DNA of 22,298 nucleotides from Bacilli bacterium (lineage in GTDB: Bacteria; Bacillota_I; Bacilli_A; RF39; UBA660): the NCBI GenBank assembly GCA_017461465.1, contig JAFTYN010000082.1:1-22298 (forward strand), written 5' to 3'. Shown one piece after another: positions 1 to 7,400 of the stretch (position 1 is its first letter; every line of letters starts with the position of its first letter). The position numbers were made by a program, and so were the translations under genes. The notes beneath the pieces are model-generated. The model was not told where the DNA came from. It saw nothing but the letters and a program-made list of their open reading frames with translations, and made no database searches.

Positions 1-1
1 A

Positions 2-457
2 AAAAGTGTTAAAACAAAAAGAGGACTATTAACAAGATTAAAAGCATTTTCAAGAAGAACATTAAGTTTATGTGCATCGTTACTTCCAATGACTATTTTT
101 AAAAATAAAGCTTTAGCTACTTTAACTTCAGCTATTTTATTAAATAATTCTATAAGAAGTATGAGAATGGCTAATGGGAATGAAGAACTTAGTTATTATG
201 ATCATTTAAGTATAAAAAATATAATAAAGGAGCAAGATGAATTAGAAACCAAAGCAAGAGAATGTTTTGATGATGCATTTATGCAAATAAATAATTTTAA
301 ATTAGAATTAGAAATGAATTTTAGTAGATATAAACATACTAATGAATATAGGGAAATAGTAATGGATATACAAAATATAGAAGATTATATAACTAAAAAA
401 CAAAAAGAGCATCAAAAGGAACAAGAAAAAGTTAAAATATTGCTTAAAAACTATTAA
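2..457 (+). CDS. Hypothetical protein, 3' part only (5' end outside window)
   Basis: The frame is open from the first bases of the window to a TAA stop, giving at least 151 residues, so this is the 3' part of a gene that begins upstream. The ATG at 89 has no Shine-Dalgarno sequence before it and is better read as an internal Met. The visible part starts with a basic stretch (KTKRGLLTRLKAFSRR), then two short hydrophobic segments, then a long charged, helix-prone tail rich in Glu, Lys and Asn that ends in a Lys/Glu/Gln-rich predicted coiled coil. I do not recognise the family. The next gene, secE, has its own promoter beginning 6 bases after this stop, so the two are probably separate transcription units. 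No function is assigned. Confidence 0.6.
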   Translation, partial: KSVKTKRGLLTRLKAFSRRTLSLCASLLPMTIFKNKALATLTSAILLNNSIRSMRMANGNEELSYYDHLSIKNIIKEQDELETKARECFDDAFMQINNFKLELEMNFSRYKHTNEYREIVMDIQNIEDYITKKQKEHQKEQEKVKILLKNY

Positions 458-462
458 ATTTA

Positions 463-491
463 TTGACATAAATAGGTAGGTGTGCTATTAT
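463..491 (+). promoter_or_regulatory. Promoter of secE-nusG
   Basis: A perfect TTGACA (463-468) is separated by 17 bases from TATTAT (486-491), as expected for the main vegetative sigma factor. The predicted transcript starts near 498, leaving a leader of about 60 bases before secE. Confidence 0.8.
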
Positions 492-533
492 TTTGGTAGA
501 CACACAAAGGTGTTTTTATTTTGGAAAAACACA
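482..533 (+). repeat. Two tandem imperfect hairpin repeats in the secE promoter/leader
   Basis: Two similar units lie side by side. Unit 1 (482-504) reads GTG-CTA, a centre containing ATTTTGG, then TAG-A-CAC. Unit 2 (510-532) is a perfect 8-bp stem, GTGTTTTT (510-517) and AAAAACAC (525-532), around the loop ATTTTGG. The arms differ between units but remain complementary within each. Unit 1 covers the -10 box. Unit 2 lies in the predicted 5' leader. There is no U-tract of terminator type. They could be an operator pair or an RNA structure; the function is unknown. Confidence 0.5.
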
Positions 534-556
534 AATCTTAAAAAGTAGGTGATTAA

Positions 557-736
557 ATGAAAAAATTAGCTAGATTTTTCATTAGTGTCAAAGAAGAAAT
601 GAAGAAAGTAAAATGGCCAACTAGAAAAGAAATGATTAAGTATAGTGGTGCTGCTTTAACTTTCATAATCGTATTTGCTCTATTCTTTACTTTAACTGAC
701 CTTGCGATAGCAGGATTAAAGATGTTGGTAGGTTAA
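557..736 (+). CDS. secE: Preprotein translocase subunit SecE
   Basis: A 59-residue protein, the usual size for the short single-span SecE of Gram-positive bacteria. SecE clamps SecY in the membrane and stabilises the SecYEG protein-export channel. The N-terminal amphipathic part holds the conserved pattern KEEMKKVKWPTRKE (residues 12-25), in which the W-P-T/S motif is diagnostic. One membrane span follows (about residues 31-54). The ATG is preceded by AGTAGGTGAT. It was absent from longer-ORF prediction because of its length. It sits directly before nusG, the classic secE-nusG arrangement, with one base between stop and the next start. The rpmG (L33) gene that often precedes secE is not present here. 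Confidence 0.95.
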   Translation: MKKLARFFISVKEEMKKVKWPTRKEMIKYSGAALTFIIVFALFFTLTDLAIAGLKMLVG

Positions 737-737
737 T

Positions 738-1262
738 ATGCAAAAAGAATGGTATGTAGTTAATACTTATTCAGGGCATGAAAATAAAGTTAAAGAAAAA
801 TTAGAGATGCGTGCAAATAGTATGGGACTTGAAGATTATATCTTTAGAGTAGTAGTTCCAGAAGAAAAAGTTGTAGATGATAAAGGAAAAGAAAAAACTA
901 AAAAAATGTTTCCAGGTTATATCTTAGTTGAAATGGTTATGACTGATGAAGCATGGTTTATAGTTCGTAATACACCAGGAGTTACTGGATTTATAGGTTC
1001 ATCTGGTAAGGGAGCAAAACCATTCCCATTAACACCAGCTGAAGTTGATAAAATTTTAGGTTCAATGGGTATGAGTAGATTAGATATCGAAAATGAACTT
1101 AAAGTTGATGAAATGGTTAAAGTTGTTGAAGGACCATTCGCTAATATGTTTGGTAAAATTAAGTCTGTTGACTTAGAAAATGCTAAATTAGAAGTGGCGT
1201 TAGATTTATTTGGTCAAGAAACAATGGTTGAACTTGGTATAAATGAAATTGAAAAAGCTTAA
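738..1262 (+). CDS. nusG: Transcription termination/antitermination factor NusG
   Basis: 174 residues, close to the B. subtilis length. NusG binds the clamp of RNA polymerase and tunes pausing, termination and, through the KOW domain, contacts with Rho or ribosomal S10. The NGN domain is at residues 1-110, with WYVVNTYSGHE near the N-terminus and the hallmark FPGYILVEM around residues 58-66. The KOW domain fills the C-terminus, with VVEGPFANMFGKI. The ATG lies one base after the secE stop, and the ribosome site (GGTAGGT) lies inside the end of secE, so translation is probably coupled. Its targets RpoB and RpoC are encoded in the same cluster. Confidence 0.97.
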   Translation: MQKEWYVVNTYSGHENKVKEKLEMRANSMGLEDYIFRVVVPEEKVVDDKGKEKTKKMFPGYILVEMVMTDEAWFIVRNTPGVTGFIGSSGKGAKPFPLTPAEVDKILGSMGMSRLDIENELKVDEMVKVVEGPFANMFGKIKSVDLENAKLEVALDLFGQETMVELGINEIEKA

Positions 1263-1267
1263 TTTTA

Positions 1268-1296
1268 TTTACAAAACCAATAATTTATGATATTAT
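1268..1296 (+). promoter_or_regulatory. Promoter of rplK-rplA
   Basis: TTTACA (1268-1273) and TATTAT (1291-1296) with 17 bases between them, starting 6 bases after the nusG stop. The transcript would start near 1303, at the beginning of the rplK leader. Confidence 0.65.
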
Positions 1297-1331
1297 TATA
1301 GGGCTATATTGCTTTATATAATATAGATTTA

Positions 1332-1388
1332 TGTGGGAGGCAAAGCTCTTTCTTATAAAAGCGGAGAGAAAAAGCTATTTGAACCACA
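1332..1388 (+). promoter_or_regulatory. Candidate L1-binding leader element before rplK
   Basis: The outer helix TGTGG (1332-1336) pairs with CCACA (1384-1388). Inside it, AGCT-C-TTTCTT (1344-1354) pairs with 1366-1376 with a single C/A mismatch. The asymmetric unpaired parts are GAGGCAA on the 5' side and ATTTGAA on the 3' side. The pattern GTGGRAGG ... TTGAACCACA recurs before rplA (1886-1917). In many bacteria L1 represses the rplK-rplA mRNA by binding a mimic of its 23S rRNA site, so an L1 operator is the natural reading. The fold was drawn by eye. Confidence 0.55.
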
Positions 1389-1423
1389 CATGAAAAGCGA
1401 AATATTTATAGGAGGTGTTTTTC

Positions 1424-1849
1424 GTGGCAAAAAATGTTACTAAAAAAATTAAGTTACAAATCCCTGCTGGAAAAGCAACACCAGCTCCACCAGTTGGAAC
1501 TGTATTAGGACCTGCAGGAATTAACTTACAAGAATTCTGTACAAAATATAATGATGCAACTAGAGATAAAATGGGAGATATATTACCAGTTGAAATTAAT
1601 GTTTATGAAGATAGAACTTTCGACTTCGTAATTAAAACTCCACCAGCAGCATTCTTAATTAAAAAATATGCTGGAGTTAAAAGTGGATCTGCTAAAGGTA
1701 AATCAAATATCGTTGGCAAATTAACTAAAGCTCAATTAAAAGAAATAGCAGAAACTAAATTACCTGATTTAAATGCATATACTGTTGAAGAAGCAATGAG
1801 AATTGTTGAAGGTACTGCAGTTAATATGGGTATTGAAATAGTTGACTAA
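1424..1849 (+). CDS. rplK: Large-subunit ribosomal protein uL11
   Basis: 141 residues from a GTG start at 1424. The start is fixed by the AGGAGGTG site at 1410-1417 and by the conserved beginning MAKNVTKKIKLQIPAG; an in-frame GTG at 1415 lies inside the ribosome site and is rejected. L11 binds the GTPase-associated region of 23S rRNA with the L10-L12 stalk and takes part in factor binding and the stringent response through RelA. The N-terminal domain carries the proline-rich KATPAPPVGTVLGPAGIN pattern (thiostrepton region). The C-terminal RNA-binding domain includes the GSAKGKSNIVGKLT segment. It has its own promoter and a structured leader, and pairs with rplA. Confidence 0.97.
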   Translation: MAKNVTKKIKLQIPAGKATPAPPVGTVLGPAGINLQEFCTKYNDATRDKMGDILPVEINVYEDRTFDFVIKTPPAAFLIKKYAGVKSGSAKGKSNIVGKLTKAQLKEIAETKLPDLNAYTVEEAMRIVEGTAVNMGIEIVD

Positions 1850-1872
1850 TAATAATTAGTTGACATTCTTCA

Positions 1873-1917
1873 TAGGCTTAGCCTAGTGGAAGGATTAAAT
1901 AAATCCGCTTGAACCAC
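1873..1917 (+). promoter_or_regulatory. Candidate L1-binding element touching the rplA ribosome site
   Basis: A small hairpin TAGGC-tta-GCCTA (1873-1885) is followed by an outer helix GTGG (1886-1889) with CCAC (1914-1917), enclosing GGATT (1892-1896) paired with AATCC (1902-1906). The sequence shares GTGGRAGG and TTGAACCACA with the element before rplK. The closing CCAC is two bases from the rplA Shine-Dalgarno sequence (AAGGAGG, 1919-1925), so a bound protein would block initiation. L1, the product of rplA, is the likely ligand; this is inference. Confidence 0.5.
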
Positions 1918-1933
1918 AAAGGAGGTAAAGAAA

Positions 1934-2629
1934 ATGAAAAAAGGTAAAAAATACTTAGAAGCTAGTAAATTAGTTGAAAAAGGTAAACTATATACTAAAG
2001 AAGAAGCTGCTAAATTAGTAAAAGAAACATCTATTACTAAATTCGATGCTTCTGTTGAATTAGTAATGCGTCTTAACTTAGATACAAAGAAAGCTGACCA
2101 ACAATTAAGAGGAGCTATCGTTCTTCCTAATGGAACAGGTAAAACTAAAAAAGTTTTAGTTTTAGCTAAAGGTGATGCTGCTAAAGCTGCTCAAGAAGCA
2201 GGAGCAGATTATGTTGGAGATATGGATTTAATTACAAAAATCGAAAAAGAAAATTGGTTCGATTTTGATGTTATGATTGCTACTCCAGATATGATGCCTG
2301 TTTTAGGTAAATTAGGTAAGGTTTTAGGTCCAAAAGGATTAATGCCAAACCCAAAAACTGGAACAGTTACTTTAGACACTGCAAAAGCTGTATCTGATGT
2401 TAAAAAAGGACGTGTTGAATACCGTACTGATAGTTTTGGTAACGTTGCTGTTATCATTGGTAAGGTATCATTTACTGAAGAACAATTAGTTGAAAATATG
2501 AACGCTTTCGTATCTTTAATACTAAAATCAAAACCAGCTGCTGTTAAAGGTGAATATGTTAAAAACATTTCAATCGCTTCAACAATGGGTCCTGGTATCA
2601 AAATTGATTCAAAAAACTTTGACAAATAA
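1934..2629 (+). CDS. rplA: Large-subunit ribosomal protein uL1
   Basis: 231 residues, the normal bacterial length. L1 forms the mobile stalk that helps deacylated tRNA leave the E site, and is usually a translational repressor of the rplK-rplA mRNA. Family signatures include ITKFDASVEL near residue 35, the second-domain stretch DFDVMIATPDMMPVLGKLGK followed by VLGPKGLMPNPKTGTV, and the RVEYRTD RNA-contact segment. The ATG follows a strong AAGGAGGTAAAG site. The -35 box of the rplJ promoter overlaps the last codons of this gene. The hairpin immediately upstream resembles the one before rplK, consistent with self-regulation. Confidence 0.97.
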   Translation: MKKGKKYLEASKLVEKGKLYTKEEAAKLVKETSITKFDASVELVMRLNLDTKKADQQLRGAIVLPNGTGKTKKVLVLAKGDAAKAAQEAGADYVGDMDLITKIEKENWFDFDVMIATPDMMPVLGKLGKVLGPKGLMPNPKTGTVTLDTAKAVSDVKKGRVEYRTDSFGNVAVIIGKVSFTEEQLVENMNAFVSLILKSKPAAVKGEYVKNISIASTMGPGIKIDSKNFDK

Positions 2630-2647
2630 TAACTGATATGTTATAAT
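2619..2647 (+). promoter_or_regulatory. Promoter of rplJ-rplL (perfect consensus, extended -10)
   Basis: TTGACA (2619-2624), 17 bases, TATAAT (2642-2647), with TG at 2639-2640 forming an extended -10. The -35 box overlaps the end of rplA. This is the closest match to consensus in the window, fitting the need for several L12 copies per ribosome. The start is expected near 2654. Confidence 0.85.
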
Positions 2648-2653
2648 CATTTC

Positions 2654-2766
2654 AGTTCGAAAGAATATGTACCGTAGACAGTAGGAGCTTCAAGCTTAAT
2701 ATTTCCTACCGAGGAGATTATATTAAAGTCTTTTTCGGCCCTTACTGTAACCTGGTAAGGGCTTTT
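2654..2766 (+). ncRNA. L10 leader (ribosomal protein L10/L12 autoregulatory RNA)
   Basis: The leader contains the recognisable ACCGTAGACAGTAGGAG segment, a helix GTAGGA (2681-2686) with TCCTAC (2704-2709), and CCGAGGAGATTA after it, as in the Rfam L10_leader family of Firmicutes. In that family the L10-(L12)n complex binds the RNA and lowers expression of rplJ-rplL. It begins right after the predicted start site and ends in the attenuator hairpin at 2738-2766. Confidence 0.85.
2738..2766 (+). terminator. Attenuator hairpin in the L10 leader
   Basis: GCCCTTAC (2738-2745) pairs perfectly with GTAAGGGC (2755-2762), loop of 9, followed by four T. The hairpin is about 34 bases ahead of the rplJ start. 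The short T tract suggests conditional termination. Confidence 0.7.
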
Positions 2767-2800
2767 ATATACGGTATTACACAAATAGAGGAGGTGTAAT

Positions 2801-3292
2801 ATGGCAAATGCAAAAATATTAGAACGTAAACAACTAACTATCGATGAAATTACTGATAAAGTAAAGAACGCTAATTCAGTTGTATTCTTCGAATATCGTG
2901 GTCTTACAGTTGGTGAGATGACTGAATTAAGAAGAAACTTACGTGCATCTGGTTCAGATGTTAAAGTATACAAAAATACTTTAGCTAAAAGAGCATTAGA
3001 CACATTAAATTATGACATGCAAGGTGAATTAAATGGACCTAAAGCTATGGCTTATGGTGAAGATGCAATCGCACCAATCAAAGCTTTAAGTGACTTTGCA
3101 AAAACACATCCAGCACTAGAAATGAAGATTGGTATTGTTGATGGAAAGGTAACTGATACTAAAGAATTAGCAGTTTTAGCTGCAACACCATCAAGAGATC
3201 AATTACTTACTATGTTTGCTGCTGGACTTATGGAACATGTTAAAAATGTTGCTATTTGTTTAGATTTACATAGTCAAAACTTAGAAGGTTAA
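2801..3292 (+). CDS. rplJ: Large-subunit ribosomal protein uL10
   Basis: 163 residues. L10 anchors the L12 dimers on the ribosome and binds 23S rRNA next to L11; with L12 it also binds its own mRNA leader. The conserved N-terminal globular domain shows VVFFEYRGLTVGEMTELRRNLR (about residues 27-48) and the KVYKNTLAKRAL RNA-binding segment. The C-terminal helix that carries L12 is the ending after TPSRDQLLTMFAAGLMEHVKN. The ATG has an AGAGGAGGTG site. The stop lies 48 bases before rplL. Confidence 0.96.
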   Translation: MANAKILERKQLTIDEITDKVKNANSVVFFEYRGLTVGEMTELRRNLRASGSDVKVYKNTLAKRALDTLNYDMQGELNGPKAMAYGEDAIAPIKALSDFAKTHPALEMKIGIVDGKVTDTKELAVLAATPSRDQLLTMFAAGLMEHVKNVAICLDLHSQNLEG

Positions 3293-3340
3293 TAACCTAA
3301 AAAATAAAATAATAATTAATTAATATAAGGAGGATTTAAA

Positions 3341-3709
3341 ATGGCAAAATTAAGTACAAAAGAAATTATCGATTCAATCAGCGAAATGACAATATTAGAA
3401 GTTAAAGAATTAGTAGATGCAATGAAAGAAGCATTTGGTGTTGATCCATCTGCTGTTGCTGTAGCTGCTGCACCAGTTGCTGCTGCTGAAGAAGAAGGTC
3501 CAAGCACAGTTAATGTAGTATTAACAGCTGCTGGAGCTAACAAAATCGCTGTTATTAAATTAGTAAGAGATATTACTGGTTTAGGATTAAAAGAAGCTAA
3601 AGACTTAGCTGATAATGGTGGTAATGTTAAAGAAAACGTATCTGCTGATGAAGCTGCTGAATTAAAAGCTAAATTCGAAGAAGCTGGCGCTACAATCGAA
3701 TTAAAATAA
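3341..3709 (+). CDS. rplL: Large-subunit ribosomal protein bL12 (L7/L12)
   Basis: 122 residues, the usual size. L12 forms the flexible stalk that recruits and activates translational GTPases. The N-terminal dimerisation domain (about 1-33) is followed by an Ala-rich hinge (about 39-52), then the C-terminal factor-binding domain with VVLTAAGANKIAVIKLVR and the hallmark GLGLKEAKDLAD. A strong ATAAGGAGG site precedes the ATG. It shares the promoter and L10 leader with rplJ and is followed by a hairpin that may set the downstream mRNA level. Confidence 0.97.
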   Translation: MAKLSTKEIIDSISEMTILEVKELVDAMKEAFGVDPSAVAVAAAPVAAAEEEGPSTVNVVLTAAGANKIAVIKLVRDITGLGLKEAKDLADNGGNVKENVSADEAAELKAKFEEAGATIELK

Positions 3710-3729
3710 TTAAGTTAATTTAATGCTTT

Positions 3730-3757
3730 AAGCCTATACTGTTATAGTATGGGCTTT
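3730..3757 (+). terminator. Hairpin after rplL (weak terminator or processing site)
   Basis: A near-perfect 11-bp stem: 3730-3740 pairs with 3746-3756 with one G-T pair, around the loop GTTAT. Only three T follow (3755-3757) before GGCCG, so full intrinsic termination is doubtful. It lies between rplL and the methyltransferase gene and could limit read-through or protect the rplL 3' end. Confidence 0.5.
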
Positions 3758-3783
3758 GGCCGTATTTAAAAGGAGAGTGGATT

Positions 3784-4365
3784 ATGAGTCATTATTTTAC
3801 TAACGATATCAATTTAAAACATAATGTTGATAAGAAAAACGTAGTAATAAATGGTAAAGAATTCACTTTTTTTACTGATAATGGAGTTTTTTCGAAAAAA
3901 GGACTCGATTTTGGAACTAGAACATTACTAGAAAGTCTTCCAGAAGACTTAAAAGGAGATATACTTGACTTTGGATGTGGATATGGACCTATAGGAATAT
4001 ATCTAAAAAAAAGCTATGACTGTGAAGTAGATATGCTTGATATAAATGAAAGAAGCGTTTCACTTGCCAAGAAAAATGCTGATTTAAATAACGCTGAAGT
4101 TAATATATTTTTAAGTGATATTTATAGTAATGTTAATAAAAAATATGATTATATTGTTACTAACCCACCTATAAGGGTAGGTAAACAAATATTATATAAG
4201 ATTTTATTTGATGCTAAAGATTATTTGAAAGAAAATGGAAAGATATATTTAGTAATAAATAAAGATCAAGGTGCTAAATCACTTATGAAAGATTTAGCAA
4301 ATAGCTACAAAGTTAGTTTAGTTAACAAAAACAAGGGTTTTTTCATTATTTGCGCGGAAAAATAA
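3784..4365 (+). CDS. Class I SAM-dependent methyltransferase, YbxB/RsmC-like
   Basis: 193 residues. The protein is a Rossmann-fold methyltransferase: motif I is LDFGCGYGPIG (about 61-71), the acidic residue binding the ribose is in DMLDIN (83-88), and motif IV is TNPPIR (126-131), which marks methylation of an exocyclic base amine in the RsmC/RsmD group. It lacks the N-terminal second domain of E. coli RsmC. B. subtilis has a similar gene, ybxB, in this same place between rplL and rpoB. The likely substrate is rRNA (possibly the 16S guanine modified by RsmC), but that is inferred from family alone. The ATG follows AAGGAGAGTGG. Confidence 0.88.
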   Translation: MSHYFTNDINLKHNVDKKNVVINGKEFTFFTDNGVFSKKGLDFGTRTLLESLPEDLKGDILDFGCGYGPIGIYLKKSYDCEVDMLDINERSVSLAKKNADLNNAEVNIFLSDIYSNVNKKYDYIVTNPPIRVGKQILYKILFDAKDYLKENGKIYLVINKDQGAKSLMKDLANSYKVSLVNKNKGFFIICAEK

Positions 4366-4394
4366 TTGACTATTTACAGTGTTTTTGTTAAAAT
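4366..4394 (+). promoter_or_regulatory. Promoter of rpoB-rpoC
   Basis: TTGACT (4366-4371), 17 bases, TAAAAT (4389-4394), with TG at 4386-4387 as an extended -10. The -35 box begins on the base after the stop of the methyltransferase gene. It predicts a start near 4401 and a leader of about 67 bases. Confidence 0.75.
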
Positions 4395-4406
4395 TATATA
4401 TTGGCG

Positions 4407-4433
4407 ACATATACTTTTTGCGCTTGTATATGT
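4407..4433 (+). promoter_or_regulatory. Hairpin in the rpoB 5' leader
   Basis: ACATATAC (4407-4414) pairs perfectly with GTATATGT (4426-4433), loop of 11. There is no T tract after it, so it is not an intrinsic terminator. It starts within a few bases of the predicted transcript start and may stabilise the mRNA end or be a regulator site. Confidence 0.4.
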
Positions 4434-4467
4434 ATGGTTAAAATTTAGTTTATAGGGGTGAAAATAA

Positions 4468-7400
4468 GTGGCTTATACTGTAAAAAAATTTGGTGATCAC
4501 CGTGAGAGACGTAGTTACTCAAAAACAGAAAACGCAATTGAATTGAAAGATTTACTTGAAATTCAAAAAAAATCCTATAACTGGTTTATGGAAAATGGTA
4601 TCCAAGAGGTATTCGAGGATATTTTTCCAGTTGAAAGCTTTACTGGAAACTTATCATTAGAATTTGGAGATTTCCACTTTGATGAACCACGTTATTCAAT
4701 CAAAGGTTGCAAAGAAAGATATGCAACATATGCTTCACCATTAAAGGTTGAAGCAAGATTATTTAACCATGAAACTGGAGAAGTTAAAGAGCAAGAAATT
4801 TATTTAGGCGATATGCCTATAATGACAGATAGTGGAACATTCATAATTAATGGTGCTGAACGTGTTATCGTTTCACAATTAGTTCGTTCTCCATCTGTAT
4901 ATTTTGGAAAAGAAATTGACAAGAAAAATGGTAAAAATATCATTACTTCTCAAATTATTCCAACACGTGGTACTTGGTTAGAATATGAAACAGATGCTAG
5001 AGATAACATTTATGTTCGTATTGATAGAACTCGTAAAGTTCCTATTACTACACTTTTAAGAGCATTAGGTTTATCTAGTGATGAAGATATTTATGATTTA
5101 TTTGGTAAAGATGTATATTTAGAAAAAACAATTGAAAAAGATACTAATAAAAATACTGATGAATCATTAATTGATATTCATTCTAAATTAAGACCAGGAG
5201 AACCTTCTACTTTAGATTCTGCTAAAAACCAATTAATCACAAGATTCTTTGATGCTTTTAGATATGACTTAGCTAAAGTAGGTCGTTATAAATTTAATAA
5301 GAAATTAAATGTAACAGATCGTTTATTTAATTCTGTTCTTGCTGAAGACATTAAAGTTAATGGTGAATTAATTGTTTCAAAAGGTACTTTAATCGATCAT
5401 GAAGTATTAGAAACTTTAAGACCAATATTAAAAGATGGATATGGGGTAAAAGAAACTACTATAAACGAAGAACTTGATTCTTATAATAAAGTACAAGTTA
5501 TTAAAGTTTATTCTAAGAATAATCCTGAAAAAGTTATTAATGTAATTGGTAATGACCAAGATATTACTGAAAAACGTTTAACAATTTCAGATGTTTATGC
5601 TTCTGTTTCATATTATTTAAACTTACTTGAAGGAGTAGGTAACTTTGATGAAATAGACCACCTATCTAATAGACGTGTTCGTCAAGTAGGTGAATTACTA
5701 CAAAACCAATTTAGAATTGGTATGTCTCGTATTGAAAGAGTTATAAGAGATAGAATGTCTACTCAAGAAATAGTAGATGTAACTCCAAAAACTTTAATTA
5801 ATATTAGACCACTTACTGCTGCTATTAAAGAATTCTTTGGAAGCAGTCAGTTATCACAATTCATGGATCAAACTAATCCAGTAGCAGAACTTGCTAATAA
5901 GAGAAGACTTTCTTCTTTAGGACCAGGTGGACTTTCTCGTGATAGAGCTGGTATGGACGTTCGTGACGTTAACTCATCACACTATGGTCGTTTATGTCCA
6001 ATCGAATCTCCAGAAGGACCAAACATTGGTTTAATTACTGCTTTAGCTAGTTATGCTAAAATCGATGATTACGGATTCATTATGACACCATACCGTAAGG
6101 TAGTAGATAGATGTCTTACTGATGAAGTAGTTTATATGACAGCTGATGAAGAACTTGAATATTACATTTCTCAAGCTGCTATTGAAGTAGATGAGAATAA
6201 GAGAATTGTAGCAGACAGATTACCTGTTCGTTATAATACAGAAAACGTTATTGTTGAAAGTGACAAAATTAATTATGTCGACGTTTCAGCACAACAAGTT
6301 GTATCTATTACAACACAAGGTATTCCATTCCTTGAACACGATGATGGAAAACGTGCCCTAATGGGTGCAAACATGCAGCGTCAAGCGCTTCCTTTATTAC
6401 AAACAGAAGCTCCAATTGTAGGAACTGGTGTTGAAGCTATTTCAGCAAGAGATTCTGGAGCAGTTGTTATATGTAAAGGTGATGGTATCGTTGACTATGT
6501 AGATGCTAAAAAAATTATAGTTAAAACTGCAGCTGGTCAAGATACATATTATTTAAATGGTTATGAAAGAAGTAATGCTGGTACTTGTTATCATCAAACT
6601 CCAATTGTTAGAGTTGGTGATGAAGTTAAAGCTGGTGAAGTTATCGGTGATGGTCCATCTACTGATAAAGGTGAAATGGCTTTAGGTAGAAACGTTACTG
6701 TAGCATTCATGAACTTTAATGGTTATAACTATGAAGATGCTGTAATCTTAAATGAAAGATTAGTTAGAGATGATGTTTATACATCAATCCACATTCAAGA
6801 TTATCAAATTGAGTGTCGTGATACTAAATTAGGACCAGAAGAATTTACTCGTGATATTCCTAATGTTGGTGAAGAAGCTCGTAAAAATCTTGATGAAAAT
6901 GGTATCGTTAGAATTGGTACAGAAGTATCAGATGATGATATTTTAGTAGGTAAAGTTACTCCAAAAGGTGTGGCAGAACTTACATCAGAAGAAAAATTAT
7001 TACATGCTATATTTGGTGAAAAAACTCGTGAAGTTAGAGATACTTCATTAAGAGTTCCACATGGTGGCGGTGGTATTGTTCATGATATTAAAATCTTTAC
7101 TAAAGAAGATAGTGATGAACTTCCTGCTGGTGTATCAAAAATAGTACGTGTATATATAGCTCAAAAACGTAAAATTAGCGTTGGAGATAAAATGGCTGGA
7201 CGTCATGGTAACAAAGGTGTTATTTCATTAGTACTTCCTAGTGAAGATATGCCATATATGGCAGATGGTACTCCAATTGATATTTTACTTAACCCACTTG
7301 GTGTTCCTTCTCGTATGAACATAGGACAAATTTTAGAAATGCATTTAGGTGCTGCTGCTAAAGAACTTGGTATTTATGTTGCAACTCCAGTATTTGCTGG

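Noticed and set aside
89..457. Complete 122-residue gene starting at ATG 89
   Set aside because: The same frame is open back to the window edge and ATG 89 has no ribosome site, so it is treated as the 3' part of a longer gene.
458..556. A short rpmG (L33) gene before secE
   Set aside because: Only 99 bases are available, filled by promoter and hairpins, and no L33-like Cys-containing frame is found.
1304..1326. CTATATT/AATATAG hairpin after nusG as a terminator
   Set aside because: The stem is all weak pairs except one and no T tract follows; it is probably chance pairing in AT-rich DNA within the rplK leader.
1860..1865. TTGACA before rplA as a promoter
   Set aside because: No -10-like sequence lies at 15-19 bases; the position where it should be reads CTAGTG and belongs to the conserved hairpin.
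2209..2625. Minus-strand frame opposite rplA
   Set aside because: A shadow of the conserved rplA codons; same reasoning for the minus-strand frames at 3316-3543, 10806-11090, 13831-14040, 17863-18300 and 20863-21102 and the plus-strand frames at 10822-11022 and 11769-12026.
2647..3003. Minus-strand frame of 118 codons across the L10 leader and rplJ
   Set aside because: It lies opposite the L10 leader and the well-conserved rplJ; the translation matches nothing and has no ribosome site.
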